The notes under the pieces: generated by a model
The model's input: only the letters and a program-made list of their open reading frames with translations
Databases searched by the model: none
What the model was told of the DNA's origin: nothing
Made by a program: the position numbers and the translations under genes
In this document: piece after piece, positions 28,893-43,148 of the stretch
Position numbering within the stretch: position 1 is the first letter of the stretch
Layout of the letters: every line of letters starts with the position of its first letter
Assembly: GCA_012295275.1 (NCBI GenBank)
Contig: CM022667.1
Location: forward strand, 14,374,168 to 14,438,167
Direction of reading: 5' to 3'
Length of the DNA stretch: 64,000 bases
Source of the DNA: Chrysomallon squamiferum
Lineage: Eukaryota > Mollusca > Gastropoda > Neomphalida > Peltospiridae

Positions 28893-31679
28893 CCACAGAA
28901 AGGATAATAGCACAGATGTTGCTTCCCCCCAGTTTTATCTGTTAGCTCCTAACAGCCGATACGCGCAAATAATTAGAGTTCTGTTTGACCATCCGTAATA
29001 CCCTTTTACAGGAAAATACGCGATGCGAACTTTTAAAGGCAATTTTTAAATTGTAATATTACGTAAATTAGCTGCCAAAATTATGGTGAGTTTTGTGTAA
29101 AAACTATCACACCAAATGGCTTCTAATGTATACGGGCATCGGGGTCTAAGTTCTGGTTGTGGGTTTGAGGGGAAGAAGCAACAGACGGGCTGTAGCCCAA
29201 CATGGCGGTTCAGTTTGATGATCACGGAGGTTATGGGAAGGAACTGGTTTTTTTTATACCGTCATTAGTCTGTATAGAGTGTGTCATTAACGGCGTATTT
29301 GTTCAATATATAATTTAGTTGTGTTTATTTTATTGTATATTATTACAAAATATATTCTGTAAATAAATAAATAACTCAAACTGCCCTTTTGTTGATGTGC
29401 TATTTATGCAGTGATTATATTTTACTGTCACAATTTAAAATTTGCTAATCCCTATCATAGTGTTCTAAATCCAACGAAAGGTCGTTATCTGTATTTCAAA
29501 GAACTACCCCAGCTTCTTTAATTGTATAACTAAAAGTCAAATAAGTTATAGAATTAGCTGCTGCTGTATCATCCTTTAACTAACCTTGCGCAAATTGCAG
29601 TATCACGCCAGATAGTTTCACAGTCACACCACCCATCATGTTACGAAGAAAGTGAATATCTGTATCTTTAACCATCTTGATTTTAAGCTTTTCGAAATTT
29701 TAATTTTATTTCTGTTTTTGAAGAATTAAATACAGTATTAAATAATACTGCATCTTGTTTTAGGATATTAAAAAAAATGACTCTTTGAGAAAATCAGGCA
29801 GTGCGCAAATTTACTGAAATTAATGGTCAATTTACAATGTTTTTTTTTATAGCATTTCTTACTTGTGAAAAATGTCCACATACAGAGCTATTGCTTCAAA
29901 CTCTTTTTCTTTCCTTACATTAACTATATTAATAATCCAAGAAAAGAAATCCTTTATTTAAATTTATAAATCAGAAAGCTTAGCATACAAGTCTGCTAAA
30001 TGCGACGCGTTTTAATTTGATTGAAGAGGTTGTCTATTCTGAAATTAACTGACTCAGAAATTTAAATTGGCTTAATTAAACCTGTGTTTCGTCGAGCTGT
30101 ATCCTTATTAACTCGCGTAAGTGAAGATCGGCTCTAATACTTCGCAAGACTGTTATTTATAAACGCATGCTGTAGAATTATCCTTTATACAATGATGTTA
30201 ATAAAAAAAAATGAGACAATGATCTGGCAGAATTACAAAAGGAAAGTTCAGCTACGTTTCTATGTTGGTCCGTGTTCATCCTTGATGATGCAGTCATCTG
30301 ATACACAGTAACGAAACTAAAAGCAGGTAAAGTCCACTGTCAGAGTTACCACCGAACACAGGGGCGAATCTGTTATGAAACTAATGAAACTTAAGCTTTA
30401 GGGCGCTAAATCCCAAACGGGCCCCAGAAGCGCCTTAAGTCCTCATTGCTTCAGAATTTTAATCATAATCTGAGATGCAGTCTAAATGTTTAAAACCCGT
30501 CATGGAACATTGCCAGAAATTAATAAATAAAAAAATAGCCTACGTAATTATCCAGACCTGAATGCGAAGGGCCCCACGTAATTTTTCAAACATCAGGGTC
30601 TCAGAACTGTAGGTCAGCCACTGACCAAACATTATGAAAATGACTGAGAATGACTCAAATAAACGTTTATAAAATTATGTATTTTCCTGCAGACTTATCA
30701 TTCTAAGTAACGATACTACTAAAATGGCTGCGGACTGAAATCAACCGGACACACGCACACAAAGAACAGAGTGAAAAAGTATTTTTATTTTAAACAACAG
30801 CCGTCGTCGCTTTAATGAATGGCATTCTTCATTAGCGGATTTTTCATCTTTTTCTTTTTTTTTCTTCTTTTTTTTTTTTTATATCAAAGAGACCGGGTTT
30901 TCTTAGGGTAACAGCATGTTTATCACAATTTTTTCTTTGTCGAAACATTAGTTACAAACAGTTTTTACAGTTTATTTATTTATTAAAATAAATAAATAAA
31001 AGATAAAATAAATAAATTAATTAATTCAAATAAAGAAATTAAAAAACAAAATAAATAATAAATAAATAAATAAATAAATAAATAAACAGTAGTAATAATA
31101 GTAGTAGTAGTAGTTATAATAATATAATAATAAATTAAAATAAAATAAAAATTATTAAATAAATAAATAAATAATATAAGCAGTAGAATAAAACTGAAAA
31201 GGGGCATCAGCCATCTTCCCTTACTGCATTATTTTCATTTAAACGTCTTTCTTTCCTTCTGTTTTTCTCTCTTTATTATTATTATTATCATTATTAGCAG
31301 TAGTAGTAGTAGTAGTAGTTATAGTAGCAGCAGCAGCAGTAATAGTAATAGTAATAATAGTTTAAGTAGTAGTTGTAGTAGTAGCAGTAGTAGGAGTAAC
31401 AGCAGGAGGTTATTTATTGTATATTTTGTTCTCTTCTTCGTCTTCTCCTTCTTCTTTCTTTTCTTTTTTTTTTTTTTTTTTTTTTTTCTTTTTAATTTAA
31501 TAACATTTTTACAGCCTACTGTATGTATAGTCAACAAACAAAAATTTAACTATAGCTATCATCATAACCAATCAGAACCATCAACAAACAAACAAAAGAA
31601 AGAAATAAATGGAAGATAGTGAGATTAAATTTAGACGTGGACTTTGTATGTTTGTGTTTTCTTTAAATAATTATAATTT

Positions 31680-31759
31680 AAAAAATAATAATAATAATAG
31701 AAACAGTAATAGTAATAATAATAATGATAATAATAATAATAATAAAATAAAATAATATA

Positions 31760-31826
<67 letters not shown>

Positions 31827-31840
31827 TAAAATAATATAAA

Positions 31841-31929
<89 letters not shown>

Positions 31930-31930
31930 G
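31680..31930. repeat. Long (AAT)n/(ATT)n array
   Basis: AAT units with AAAT interruptions change to ATT near 31877, forming a potential hairpin of about 50 bp per side. It lies about 0.9 kb upstream of the FG-GAP gene coding start. Confidence 0.9.
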
Positions 31931-32618
31931 CTGTTGCGCTGTTGACAAAAGGACCTACTCTTAGTTCAAGAGTTTGCCGGTATCTAGTCCGTAGCGTGAT
32001 TCCGGCTCGAAAGTATTAAAACGTAAAATGGTGGTGTGTGCGATACACTGTACAGGAATAAAGAAGATCCAACACAGAGCTACAATAATTCATCATTTTT
32101 TAATGATAACTGCGAAGTAGACATGGTGTACGTATATAGTTCTGATTATGTTTTATTCACACTTTCGTGTACGCTTTCACTCATTCTACAAATATTACGG
32201 TGTTTTTCAGGTTCGGTCTGTCTCGACAGCAGAGCTTTTAGTATTTTACTATTTACTCAATGTTTTGCTAGGTTTTCTTTCGCTGCTCTTAATTCAGATA
32301 TGAAAACAGCGTTGTAGTCTTACAGTTTAGTTCCATACCTGGTTTAATAGTCGTTAGCAGCATCTAGCCTCTGCTAACAAGGAGTCGACGGAAACTGAAC
32401 AATGAAAGATACGTGATAGTATTACAATGACAGTAATACTGTTCTAACTTAAATCGAGAGATTGGAGCAAAACAAGGTTTTAAACGTTATAAATCTCCTA
32501 ATTGTTATACAGCCCTAATATAATTTAGCATGTTACTTGAAATATTGCAGTTGATATCAGCAATTAACAGAGTAACCTTTATCCACCACATTAATTAAAT
32601 GTTCAAACATATAATAAT

Positions 32619-32629
<11 letters not shown>

Positions 32630-32677
<48 letters not shown>
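32630..32677. repeat. (TA)n microsatellite before the first coding exon of the FG-GAP gene
   Basis: About 22 TA units end 50 bp before the acceptor at 32727. Confidence 0.95.
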
Positions 32678-32679
<2 letters not shown>

Positions 32680-32727
32680 CTATGCTATATTTATTTTATT
32701 AACAGTATTTCATTTTGTAATTTATAG

Positions 32728-32795
32728 ATGCCTCAAGGACAGGACCTGATGTATCAAACTGGCTGCATTTTTCTAAATAGCACTTGAAGATTAAG
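32728..32795 (+). other. 5' UTR part of the first coding exon of the FG-GAP gene
   Basis: A TTTATAG acceptor at 32721-32727, preceded by a T-rich stretch, opens the exon. The 68 bases before the ATG contain the in-frame stop at 32778. At least one upstream non-coding exon is implied. Confidence 0.6.
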
Positions 32796-33667
32796 ATGGA
32801 AAACATTCGCACAAGAGTTAAAAACATCTCTCACAGCCATATCTGTTTTGTTGGTTTGTGTGCAATCATTGTGTATCTGTTCCGAGCAGGTGACTCGTAC
32901 TTCTTGCAGCCAGTGTGGAGAAAACGAATTGAAAACCGAGAGTATCGTAACAGTTTTTTCCCGACAGAGAAGGACCGTCTTCCACCACCAGTGGTAACAG
33001 ACCTCGAGAGCGATGGAATAAATGAAGTGATCTTGATCACTCCCGATTTAAAGCTGTGCATATTGGCCATTCCGGAGCCAGTGAAAGACGACAGAACTCT
33101 CCCCCACGTTGTAGTCAAACACAGAGTGAGGCTGCCTTCTCATGGCGCCAGAGAGGACAGGACCAGTCAACCTGTTCTCATGGAAACGGGATTCACACGT
33201 CCATATTTGTCCATGATGCAGATACGGAAACAAGTAAGTATTAGTTTTACTTATACTCATAAGATTTACAATTTTTATTAGTTGTTTCACATTTAAAAAA
33301 CAAAAAACAACATCAGCAAATTGTCCAGTTTGAAACATTCAAGAATAAAACATTAATATTTCTTAGCCACACAGACAAAAACACAGCTGTATAAACTTAG
33401 AGAGAAGCCCATCTGTTGTTGTTATTATTACTGTTGCTGCTGTTAGCTTAAACTGTTACACATATTTAAATTAAATGAAAAGGCAAACATGTAACATTTA
33501 CTAGATGTATTTAATTTGAACTATATGAAGAGGTATACATTTAAAAAAAATTATTATTAGTAGTAATAGTAGTAGGGTTTATTATTTGACTTTGTCGTCA
33601 TCATCTTATTATTATTTTGTTGTTATTGTGATAATAATTATTATTCTTTCTTCTTCATCAAATACTG

Positions 33668-33725
<58 letters not shown>

Positions 33726-34048
33726 TTTAGATAATTATCATAGTAATGGACAACTGGCATGTTCTCTGCTACAATCATGAGCTGAAGTTGCTATGGCAAC
33801 AGAAACTGTTGAATCAGTCACAGCTTAAAGACACCTACAAAGTGAAAGCAATGGGAGCATTGGTGACATCACACTCAGTGAGAAAAAATGACGAGGGACT
33901 AATTATTATAGGTGGAAGTTTGAGTCATGGAATACATGAAGACAAAGAACAGAATGAAGCTACACAGTCAGTGCATAGCATTATTTGTTACATTTTATTT
34001 TTTATTTGTTACATTTTATACCATTATACCATGTAAGTGTGTGCATAT

Positions 34049-34091
<43 letters not shown>

Positions 34092-37000
34092 AATGTTATA
34101 TATATTGTTAACATTCTTTAGTACAGTCAGCCCATTTATGGAAAGAGGAGAATAAAGCCACAGTCAGTTTGTTTCATTATTTGTTACATTTTATACTTTT
34201 TTTTATTTCTATTTACATAGATGTTTATATATAGTTTTATATCTACAGTTAACATGCTTTTTTAGTCTAGTCAACAAGTATGTTGAAAAAACCAAATAAA
34301 GCCACACAGTTCGTTCACTGCATTATTTTTACATTTTATTCTTTCTTTGTATATCTTGTTGCATATACATTTATATACAGAAATATAAAATAGATATACT
34401 ACATAGATAGACAGATAATTTAGTTAACATGCTTTAGTATAATCATCAGGTGTTAAAGTAATATTAATCTCATTCTTGTCAAACATGTATCTTTTAGGAT
34501 GATAATGTGATAGAAAAATTGATTCTACTTCACTGAGGGCCACTTTAAATTATTCATCTTTTACTTGTCAAACAGCAAAATATAAGGACTTTGAAAAATC
34601 AGGCATTGCTATACGATTAAATTTGCCCAGTGCACACATAAGTATGAACTGACCACTTGATATAGTGTGTCCTGTGCCAGAATTTCATGCTATAATAAAT
34701 GCTATTTTTTTTTGTTAATATATCCATTATTTTCAGAACTAGCATTAGATCTGACTGGCTGCAGGATCAATGCCCATTAGTGAATCTTGTTACTGTTCAA
34801 ACAAATTTACAATTTATCAGTTTATGACTTGTTAAAAATAGGCTAAATACATATTATTTTAGGCCACCTTTTTTACTGTTATATTATTATTGTTGTTGTT
34901 GTTACATAATAATAATATATAATTACAAATTAAAGTGATATTGTTGTTAAAATTACAGAAGTCCAAATGAAACTACTACCCACAGTCACAGAGATCTGAA
35001 TGAAGATGAGGAAGAAACAGATCACTTTTCAACATTTGCCTTGAGCGGCAACAATGGCACAATACGATGGCACCATCTTCCTGGAGATTTCTCTGTGTCA
35101 CCACCCGATGCCATGGTAACATCTTCCTTTATGAACATTTTGTGGAACCTTTAATGGAATGATTATTTCTCTATAACTGTTTATAATTATTTTTGTGAAC
35201 AATTCCCTTTCAGCTTACAGGTCATGTTTTCATCTGTTTATTTTTTTTAAATGGTCATGCTAGTTTTAAATACAGTTTACATGGATTGCTTAGTTAGGTA
35301 ATGTTAAACCTCTTCTTTACTTGAATATAAACTGGATAACAAAATTTTGGAAGATTTCATTCACTTTTGTTATTTTGCAAATAATAGGAAAATTTCCGAG
35401 AGTTTCACTGGAAATTATCACTGAAGAGAAATCGGCTACACAAGGGAGAGTCAGTATGGACAATGTACAGGCACAATATTTTACAGTACCTAGTAAGTTT
35501 ATATTTATAAATATATATACGTATGTGTGTGTGTGTATGTATATACAAACACACACACACACACACAAAAAATTCAAATATATAAAAGACAACTACCAAG
35601 TAGAATGATGATTGTATTAAAGCAGTTACATATATATATATATATTGAAACTAAAGAAGAAAAATTAAAGACAATAATTATAATAAATAAATAAAATATT
35701 TCTCATTTTTTAAACAGAAATAAACAAGACTGTCATTAGAGTTATTTCTTGCTAAATTACAAGAAAACAAAGCAAATAATAAACAAGATGTAAATAAACA
35801 AAAAACAGAGCTACAAATAATAGTAATAATAAATATAATAAACTATTTAATAATCAGATGCATGTTTCTTGTTTCATTGCCTTTTTGTTATTTACAAATG
35901 AAGTAATATTATTTTTCTTTATCATGTAAAATTAACCTGAAAATGAAATATCTGATCAAATTTAAGAAAGAAATGGAAATAAAATAATAATAATTGATAA
36001 AAATAACATAAAAAATAAAACATACCAGATTTATGAATCTAACATTAGAATATGATCATCCATTATAGAGATATAGTTGATTTAATATGTTTTTGTAATT
36101 GTTGTTGTTGTTCTTATTTTGTTACTATTCTTATTGTTGGTCATGTTATTACATTATTATTATTATTATTGTTATTATAACTGTTATTGTAATAATTGTG
36201 ATTATTCAACATCATCATCATCATCACCATCATCATTATGTTCTAACAGCCTCACCTTTGGACACGTCTAGAAGACACTAAGTTTACTCTAGCTAGAATA
36301 CAAAAATTAGCACAAGTGATGGACGGAGAGACGGAAGTTTCTACAGAATCCAGTCAACAGACGTCATCAGTTAGTGCTCTAAAACCGGAACACATAGTTG
36401 GATACGCCTATGGAGGTCAGAGGCCCCACAGCAGCCACGAACATGTTGCCAACCCAAATGCTGTTGTCATCCACAACCATAAAGGAATAGAGGTCCTCAA
36501 TATACTGTCAGGTGAGCTAGTGGTACTGGGGTGTGGGGAAATGTTTTGTCTTTTTTATGTATTTGTTTTTAGATTTGTGCATTCATACAGGGAAATATTT
36601 ATTCTGTATGTGTGTGTGTGGGGTGGGGTTATGTGTACATGTTTGGGATAGGTTTTTAAATGACAACAGTGATAGAGAATGTAAAACACACACATACAGA
36701 AAGACATGTACAGAACTACACATATTCACAGATTATACATATATGGATACACAGATTACACACACATACACACACACATCACACAGATATACATACATAT
36801 ACACAAACACATCTACACCAATCCACACACAGATTACACACATACAAACACACAACACACACACACACACAAACACACATGCTTTAGTCCAATATTTAAC
36901 GTAAACACAGTCACCTCATATTGTTCGTTAGGTCGACCAATTACTAGAGTTCCACTGCATAGTGTTTCATCCATCTATCTGGACATTGACGAAGATGGGG

Positions 37001-40000
37001 AACTTGAGCACCTGAAATGGGGTCAGTACAAAGACCACACCCCATGTTACCTGGAAATCTGGAGAGAGGTGCCAATCAAGGAAAAACTGGAACAGTTCAA
37101 CTTGTGCGTTACCAAGCGACTGATATGGACACGATCATGGGCACTAGAAGAAGATTTTTACAAGAAACTTCCACCCTATGTTATTAGAAGGTTCTTTTAA
37201 TTAATTAATTAACTGCTTACAAAACTTTGATACAGTTTCATAATGTTTCTTTCAGTTAATTAATTAATTAATTAACTGCTTAGTACATTTTAATGAAGAT
37301 TTTGCATACAAAACTTTGGTACAGTTTCATAATGTTTCTTTTAATTAATTAATCAGTTTTTGCTGTTAAAAGTGTGCGGTGATTGATTTGGCTGTAGAAA
37401 TATGTTAATATGTATAGCAGTAAATCTGGTCCACTCAAATAACCTTTGAAAAATAATGCAGTTGCAGTAGTATTAGTTGTTGTTGTAGTAGTAATGGTAG
37501 CAGCAGCAGCAGTATTAGTAACAGTGGTAGCAGAGGCAATAGCAGTAGCAGCAGTAGTAACAGTAGTAGTAGCAGTAGTAGTAGCAGTAATAGTAATAAT
37601 GAAAAAGAAAAAAAAAAGGAAGTTTTAGAACAGAAATGAAGTTATATTTATAACCAACTTAACACATTTTTTTATCTAGGAACGGTGTCACAAATATATA
37701 GCAGAATGTTAAAGATATACTTTTGATATTGTGGATGGAAAAATTAGTATACTGAATTCTGTTATTAATATTTCCACTGGCTATATTATGTATAATTTCA
37801 AATAAATTGTTCATTTCTACATCAGACCAAAAATAATTTTATTACTGATAATAGTAATACATTATTATATTTTACATCAGAACAAAAATATTTTTATTAA
37901 TGATAATAGTGATACATTATTATAGTTTACATCAGAACAAAAATAATTTTATTACTCAATGGTAATAGTGATGCATTATTCTATTTATTTATTTACTTCA
38001 CAACAGTGTAGCCAAAAAGACTGGACTAATACATCATATACTTGGTCACCATCTTGTGTCAGATCAGGGCTATGATGTCATCTCAGTGTCCAGTTTGGGA
38101 CGAGTTTCATCTTTTGATCTGGACAGTAGACTTCACTGGCAGGTACAGTTACACAAGCTTTTGTTTCCATCAAGTCATTATATGCATCACATGGGGCAAA
38201 TTAGCACCAATTTAGTCATTTTGTAACACTTTTTTAACAGCATGTGACTTCATGATGAAATAACAGCATACGTTTTATTCTTTGTTCATTCATTAAACCC
38301 TTTAATATGTATATATCTTTTTTTTTTATCCTTTATTCACTCATTTTGCACTGGTATATTAAAACTTTTTTTAATTTCGTTTTTCAGGCTCAAACTGAAA
38401 CTGACTGGTCTGATGTTTCTGGGGCTGTGAGAAGAAGTAAAAATCTGGACAGTGACAATTCTCGTGAATTCTTCCTGTCTTTCCAACCAAGTCGTGTCCC
38501 AATGTCTGTCAGGGTGTTTGGTAGCAAGGTAAGCCTTCTCATTCTGAAAATACCTGAATGTCTCTGATAACTGGATACAGCTGTACTTTGTGTAAGTCCT
38601 TGATTTCACACAATGGTTTGATTCTGGATATACATTGTACAGAATAAGCCTATTTTTGAATATATATATATCTATAATGTGGTAGAAAAATATTATCCAT
38701 AATAACCAGTATTAATAACCAGGATGCTATTAAATTTATTTACTTTGATTATAATGGTAATGATATTCTGGTAGGATACAGTTCTCGCACACAGCATTGA
38801 AATCATGTAATATGATACTGATGTTGTTTACATCAGTATGTACTTTGTTTTTAACACCTGTGTGTAACTGAACTTACACAGATGTAAAAACAGAGTACAT
38901 GCTGATTTAAATAACATCATTTGAAATTTGATAGCAGTATATACATTATTTACCTAGTTTGACATTTGTTTAAAATCTGGTCTCAGTATTTACAGATATT
39001 ATGTAAATCAGTATTTAACTAGTTTGGACTTATGTGTAAATTCTGTATACTGTTTCAAATTTGGTGTCGGTTTTTACAGATGTTACACAAGTCAGTATTA
39101 TGCTGTTTAACATCTGTGTCAATTTTGCATATTAAGATCTAATAGCAGTATTTAAATATTCAGCTTTGTCGTTTGTTCTTTTCATTGAGTTTACATTGCA
39201 TTTAATATTTTACTTATCTATTTAAACTTTCATTTTTATGCATTTATTTATTTATTTAAATTTATTTATTTATTTATTTATTTTGTCATTTAAAAAAATA
39301 CATAATAATTATTATTATTTTCATGTAGATGGAAAGATCTACAGAGGAGTAATATTCAAACATTATCTTAATTTAATTGTATCAGTTATTACCATATTAT
39401 TAATATTTTACCACAGTCATAAAAACACAAACAGTCTGGATTAAGCTTTGTTATTTATTCTGTTACAGGAGGCTTTGGCAGTTGCTGGTTACAAGGCAAT
39501 ATCAGTTGTCAATCTTATTGACGGACAGGTGTTGGCAGAACATTCCATCCCAGCTCCGCCCACTGGTCAACTAGTTACTGGCGATTTCAACAATGATGGA
39601 ATCACTGATATTATTCTCACCTGCAAGATGGGGTAATATACTTTGTTTTAGATTTATTCTGTAAACATTACTTGATTTAAAAACATTCTTATGATGCATC
39701 AAGTCGTGTTGCTTTCTTTGCATGATTTTTTTCATATCTCTGGTCTGCTGGCTACCAGAGATTTCAAAAGATTAGATGGGGTAAATCTGCTTTGGCAGAA
39801 ACTAACTCTGTATACATTACTAGGTTTGTTTATTGAAAGGCATCTGTTAACAGACATGTTTTGATACATCAGGACATAGTCACAGTGATACATATTTTTT
39901 GGCTTGTTGGTGACTTGTTACTGGAGATTTCATTATTGGCAGAACCATTGATCCTTTCTGGTTGAGACTAACACCGTACTCAAACATACTGTGAATATCT

Positions 40001-40373
40001 GTTAAAGGACAACTGTTCCTTTGACAAGTGATTCTGAATCATGCTTTGAGAACAATTAAAAAGAATAATGTAGTTATAGCTACCATTTAATTTGAGATTT
40101 AGAATCATTCAGAAATTTGTATCATTTTAATCTTCTATTTATCTGTCATTTAAGGAAGAAAAAATCTTACTATGATGTATTAAAAACTCTCTCTTTCTGA
40201 TCAATATATTTATTGATTTCTGTTTTTGTTTTTGTTCTAGGTACATTGGCTTTGAGTTGAAAACTAAAACAAATCACATATACACAGCAATGTATGCCAT
40301 TGCAGTGCTGCTGTCAATACTTGGAGTGACATACTGTCTGTCACCTGATGTGTGGATCAAAGAAGAGGATTGA
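32796..40373 (+). CDS. FG-GAP-type (beta-propeller) membrane protein, 676 aa, 10 coding exons
   Basis: The coding exons are 32796-33233, 33731-33966, 34959-35115, 35388-35492, 36250-36511, 36932-37190, 38007-38142, 38388-38528, 39469-39632 and 40241-40373 (TGA). They sum to 2031 bp with matching phases. The first coding exon opens at the acceptor ending 32727, and an in-frame TAG at 32778 fixes the ATG at 32796. Residues 15-33 (ICFVGLCAIIVYLF) form an N-terminal membrane segment and about 646-665 a C-terminal one (IYTAMYAIAVLLSILGVTY). Calcium-loop-like FG-GAP motifs are seen at about 66-83 (VVTDLESDGINEVIL), 415-427 (YLDIDEDGELEHL) and 615-629 (TGDFNNDGITDIIL). The long middle would be lumenal or extracellular and form a propeller. 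It is not one of the vertebrate FG-GAP proteins that I can place with certainty (ITFG1, FAM234); plant DEX1 shares the general type. The function is unknown. The exon 6 donor (GTTCTT) is weak. Confidence 0.85.
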
Positions 40374-40483
40374 AAACAACGGCTAGTTCGATTGGACAGC
40401 TTAATGCCTTTCTTTCTAAAACAGTTTGTGATTGGATAAAAGATGAGATATAACGCCTCATCAGACTGGATCAAATTGGATAA

Positions 40484-40585
40484 GGAAAATAAAGTATGAA
40501 GTCTTTGTTATTGGATAAGGAAAAGAAAGTATGAAGTCTTTGTTATTGAATAAGGAAAAGAAAGTATGAAGTCTTGGTGATTTGA
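40484..40585 (+). repeat. Short tandem repeat (unit about 40 bp) in the FG-GAP 3' UTR
   Basis: Three consecutive copies of a unit reading GGAAAAGAAAGTATGAAGTC with TTTGTTATTGGATAA lie just after the stop codon. The third is diverged. Confidence 0.7.
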
Positions 40586-42215
40586 TATAAAATATAAGGT
40601 CTTCAGTCACTGGGTTAAATGTGTTAGGTACAGTGGAGGAAAGATAAGATGTAAGTGCAGTTGTGGTTGGATAAGATATTTGTTAGCTATGACTGTACAA
40701 TTCAATGGAGAAAAAAGATCTGTGATCTGGACAATACCTGATACACTGAACTTTTATTGAGCAGTTTTGTCAAGATAACTAATAAATGAACATGGATAAC
40801 TAATAAATGCACATGGATATTAATAAATGTTTAAAAAGATGTTTAAATGGGTGAGGAAGCTGTTGATAAAACTGATCATAACAATCTTTAATGGATGCAG
40901 AATAAACATCATCATTTAACACCTCATGTTTTTTCTATCACTTTCAAATGAAGTTATCTTGGTCAGTACATCATTACTAATATAAGTTGTGTTCAAAGTG
41001 GTAGCAATGAACAAAGAAAATCCATATTCCTGTTTGACATGAATATCAGTGTGTGTTAGTGTTACTATAGTACACAACTTTGGCACCAACCTGTTAAAAA
41101 ATATATATATATATATTTTGTTGATGGTGAAGTGTAAAATTTATAAGGCATTTTTATGCTTTGTTTATTTTACTAAAAATATATTATTATTAGACAAATT
41201 TGACAGAAATAGACTAGAGAATACATTTTCCGTTTTAAGTAAGTACTTTTATTAGATGTATAAGTATATGTATTTTGTTTGTAGGTATAGGCATGTTCTT
41301 TTGCACCATATGCTAGTAAGAATTATTCAGAAGGATCACCAGTGCCAATTTACATGGTGCCACTTTGATCACTGGTAATGGGTCTACCTAATTTGACTTG
41401 AATATATTTTCTAACACCAAACACTAACCAGAAACAAACAAGTAGCGCTTCAAAAGATACACTTCATCAGATGTCCTTGTATCTAACATGCAATAGTTTT
41501 CATTTATATCAGAAACTGGCATAATAATGTATTTGTATAAGACATCTGTTATGCCATGCTACAAGTATATTGTTGGAAAGGCTGCTTGGGTTTCATTTTA
41601 ATTTGTTCAGTACACAAATGTTATAATGTCCATCAGAATTCTGTCCATCTGTGATACTTTTGTAATTTAAACCTTTTAATCATGTTCACAGGTGTGATGT
41701 ATGGAAGATTTTTATTTGCCTCTCAGTATGTATGTGACAAATGATCCTGAAATGAAGAGGGAAATGTGTAAAAAAGTTCATATTTAATCTGTTGACATCA
41801 CCCTTTTTTCTACAGCAATAAACTGTATTTTATTTATTTCAGATTTCTTTGTTTATACATTATAAAAACATGTTTGTCATTTCATTTCCAGCATAGAATC
41901 AGTTTTCCAGTGTTCTGTATTAACTGTTTTATTTTTTTACTAAATAAATTGTAATCAGTAATTTTTATTCTGGTTTAAATAACAACAGCTGCTAATAGAA
42001 ATAAGAAAGTATTGTTCTTTTTGAGTTTGATGTAATTTTATGACCAGAGCTTCAAGAGTGGGATGATTAGGGTCAAAATCTACAGACTACTCAAATCCTA
42101 TTTTCACTATTTCCAATAGCTTTGATGTAAACTGTATCAGACATATCAAAAATGATAGTTTGTGATACTTTTAACATATAGCAGCATTAATCACAACATT
42201 ATCAAAAATATAGTA

Positions 42216-42484
42216 CAGGTACCAGACCAATTCTCCAGACTCCTTGGGGCCTGAGGCATTCCAGATTTCTGGATTTTCCGGTTTTCTGGCATCACGGCAT
42301 CTAAATATGTAAATAATTTAAGAATATTAGGCAACAAAACAATTTGAGTAATGAATGCCACAAAAAAATAGTAGTTCCAGTCTGGTGAGGACAACATCTG
42401 CGTGCATGAACTATGAAAATAGCGTCAGGAAAAAACTTCCAGCTTTCTGGATTTCAGGATGTTGAATAATTGGTCTGATACCTG
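42216..42484. mobile_element. Short inverted-repeat element (MITE-like), independent copy with TA flanks
   Basis: The left end is CAGGTACCAGACCAATTCTC preceded by TA (42214-42215). The right end is AATAATTGGTCTGATACCTG followed by TA (42485-42486). The length is 269 bp. It shares the GGGGCCTGAGGCATTCCAGA core with the two copies in intron 1 of copy B. The clean TA flanks support a Tc1/mariner- or pogo-type target duplication. It sits in the intergenic space between the convergent FG-GAP and GAS8 genes. Confidence 0.65.
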
Positions 42485-43148
42485 TAGATACAATGGCTTT
42501 GCCCCCCCCCTCAAAAAAAAAAAAAAAAAACCCAAAAAAAAAAAAAAATCAACAAAAACACGAGGTAATTTTCATATCATTTTTTATTATATAATTTACC
42601 AATGTATACAGAAGGTGAAGGTGAAGATAAACAAATATTATATACAAAAAATATTTTTAAAATTAGCTTTCATAAATAATTTAAAATGTTAAGCTGTTCA
42701 GCCAATTTAATATCACCAATTTTATGTATTAATTAAAACAGAATGTCCCAAAACTGCTTATAACCCATCTCCATTTCAAAAGAGGCTTTTAATTTTATCC
42801 ATTAGAGAGACTCATTTTACAAAAGAAATAATAGTCTTCATTCATATTTGAAATAAAAATAATAACTACCTACAAAAATAAAAATAGGTTCAAAATGTTT
42901 AAAATCTCAATCAAAATTGATAAAATGTTAGATAAAAATGGACGGAATGTGGGTGGAATTTTGATAAATCCTGAATTATATCTTTTATTCCCTTTTCAAC
43001 AGACACAGATATTAAAAATAACAATCACAACCAGACATTTTTATCTTTTTTTCGAGTTAAAAAAAAGATTCTTTCATATTTTTCAACCAAATATTCTAAC
43101 CAGTGCACAAAATGGTGGTTATTTTTTTTTAAATCTTGAAATATATTT

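Larger units (their letters stand above)
28893..32727. other. Intergenic region between copy E and the FG-GAP gene
   Basis: No reading frame here has recognisable homology. The content is AT-rich unique sequence, low-complexity tracts (30840-30880 T-rich; 31000-31180 ATAA/AGT; 31280-31480 triplets; 31680-31930 AAT/ATT) and short open frames over them. Upstream non-coding exons of the FG-GAP gene probably fall in 31.9-32.6 kb but cannot be placed. Confidence 0.6.
40374..43148. other. Convergent intergenic region and 3' UTRs of the FG-GAP gene and GAS8
   Basis: It contains AATAAA-type signals on the plus strand (for example near 40900 and CAATAAAC at 41817) and, for the minus strand, TTTATT near 42583. 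A thrice-repeated 35-40 bp motif around GTATGAAGTCTTTGTTATTG occurs at about 40494-40580. A short inverted-repeat element lies at 42216-42484. No coding region is seen. Confidence 0.55.

Noticed and set aside
36533-36904. Thr/His-rich open frames near the FG-GAP gene exon 5-6 intron
   Set aside because: They are translations of imperfect CACA repeats within an intron.
39329-39350. Possible micro-exon between FG-GAP exons 8 and 9 (TAG then ATGGAAAGATCTACAGAG)
   Set aside because: Exons 8 and 9 join in phase without it, and the donor would be poor. It could be an alternative exon, but nothing else supports it.
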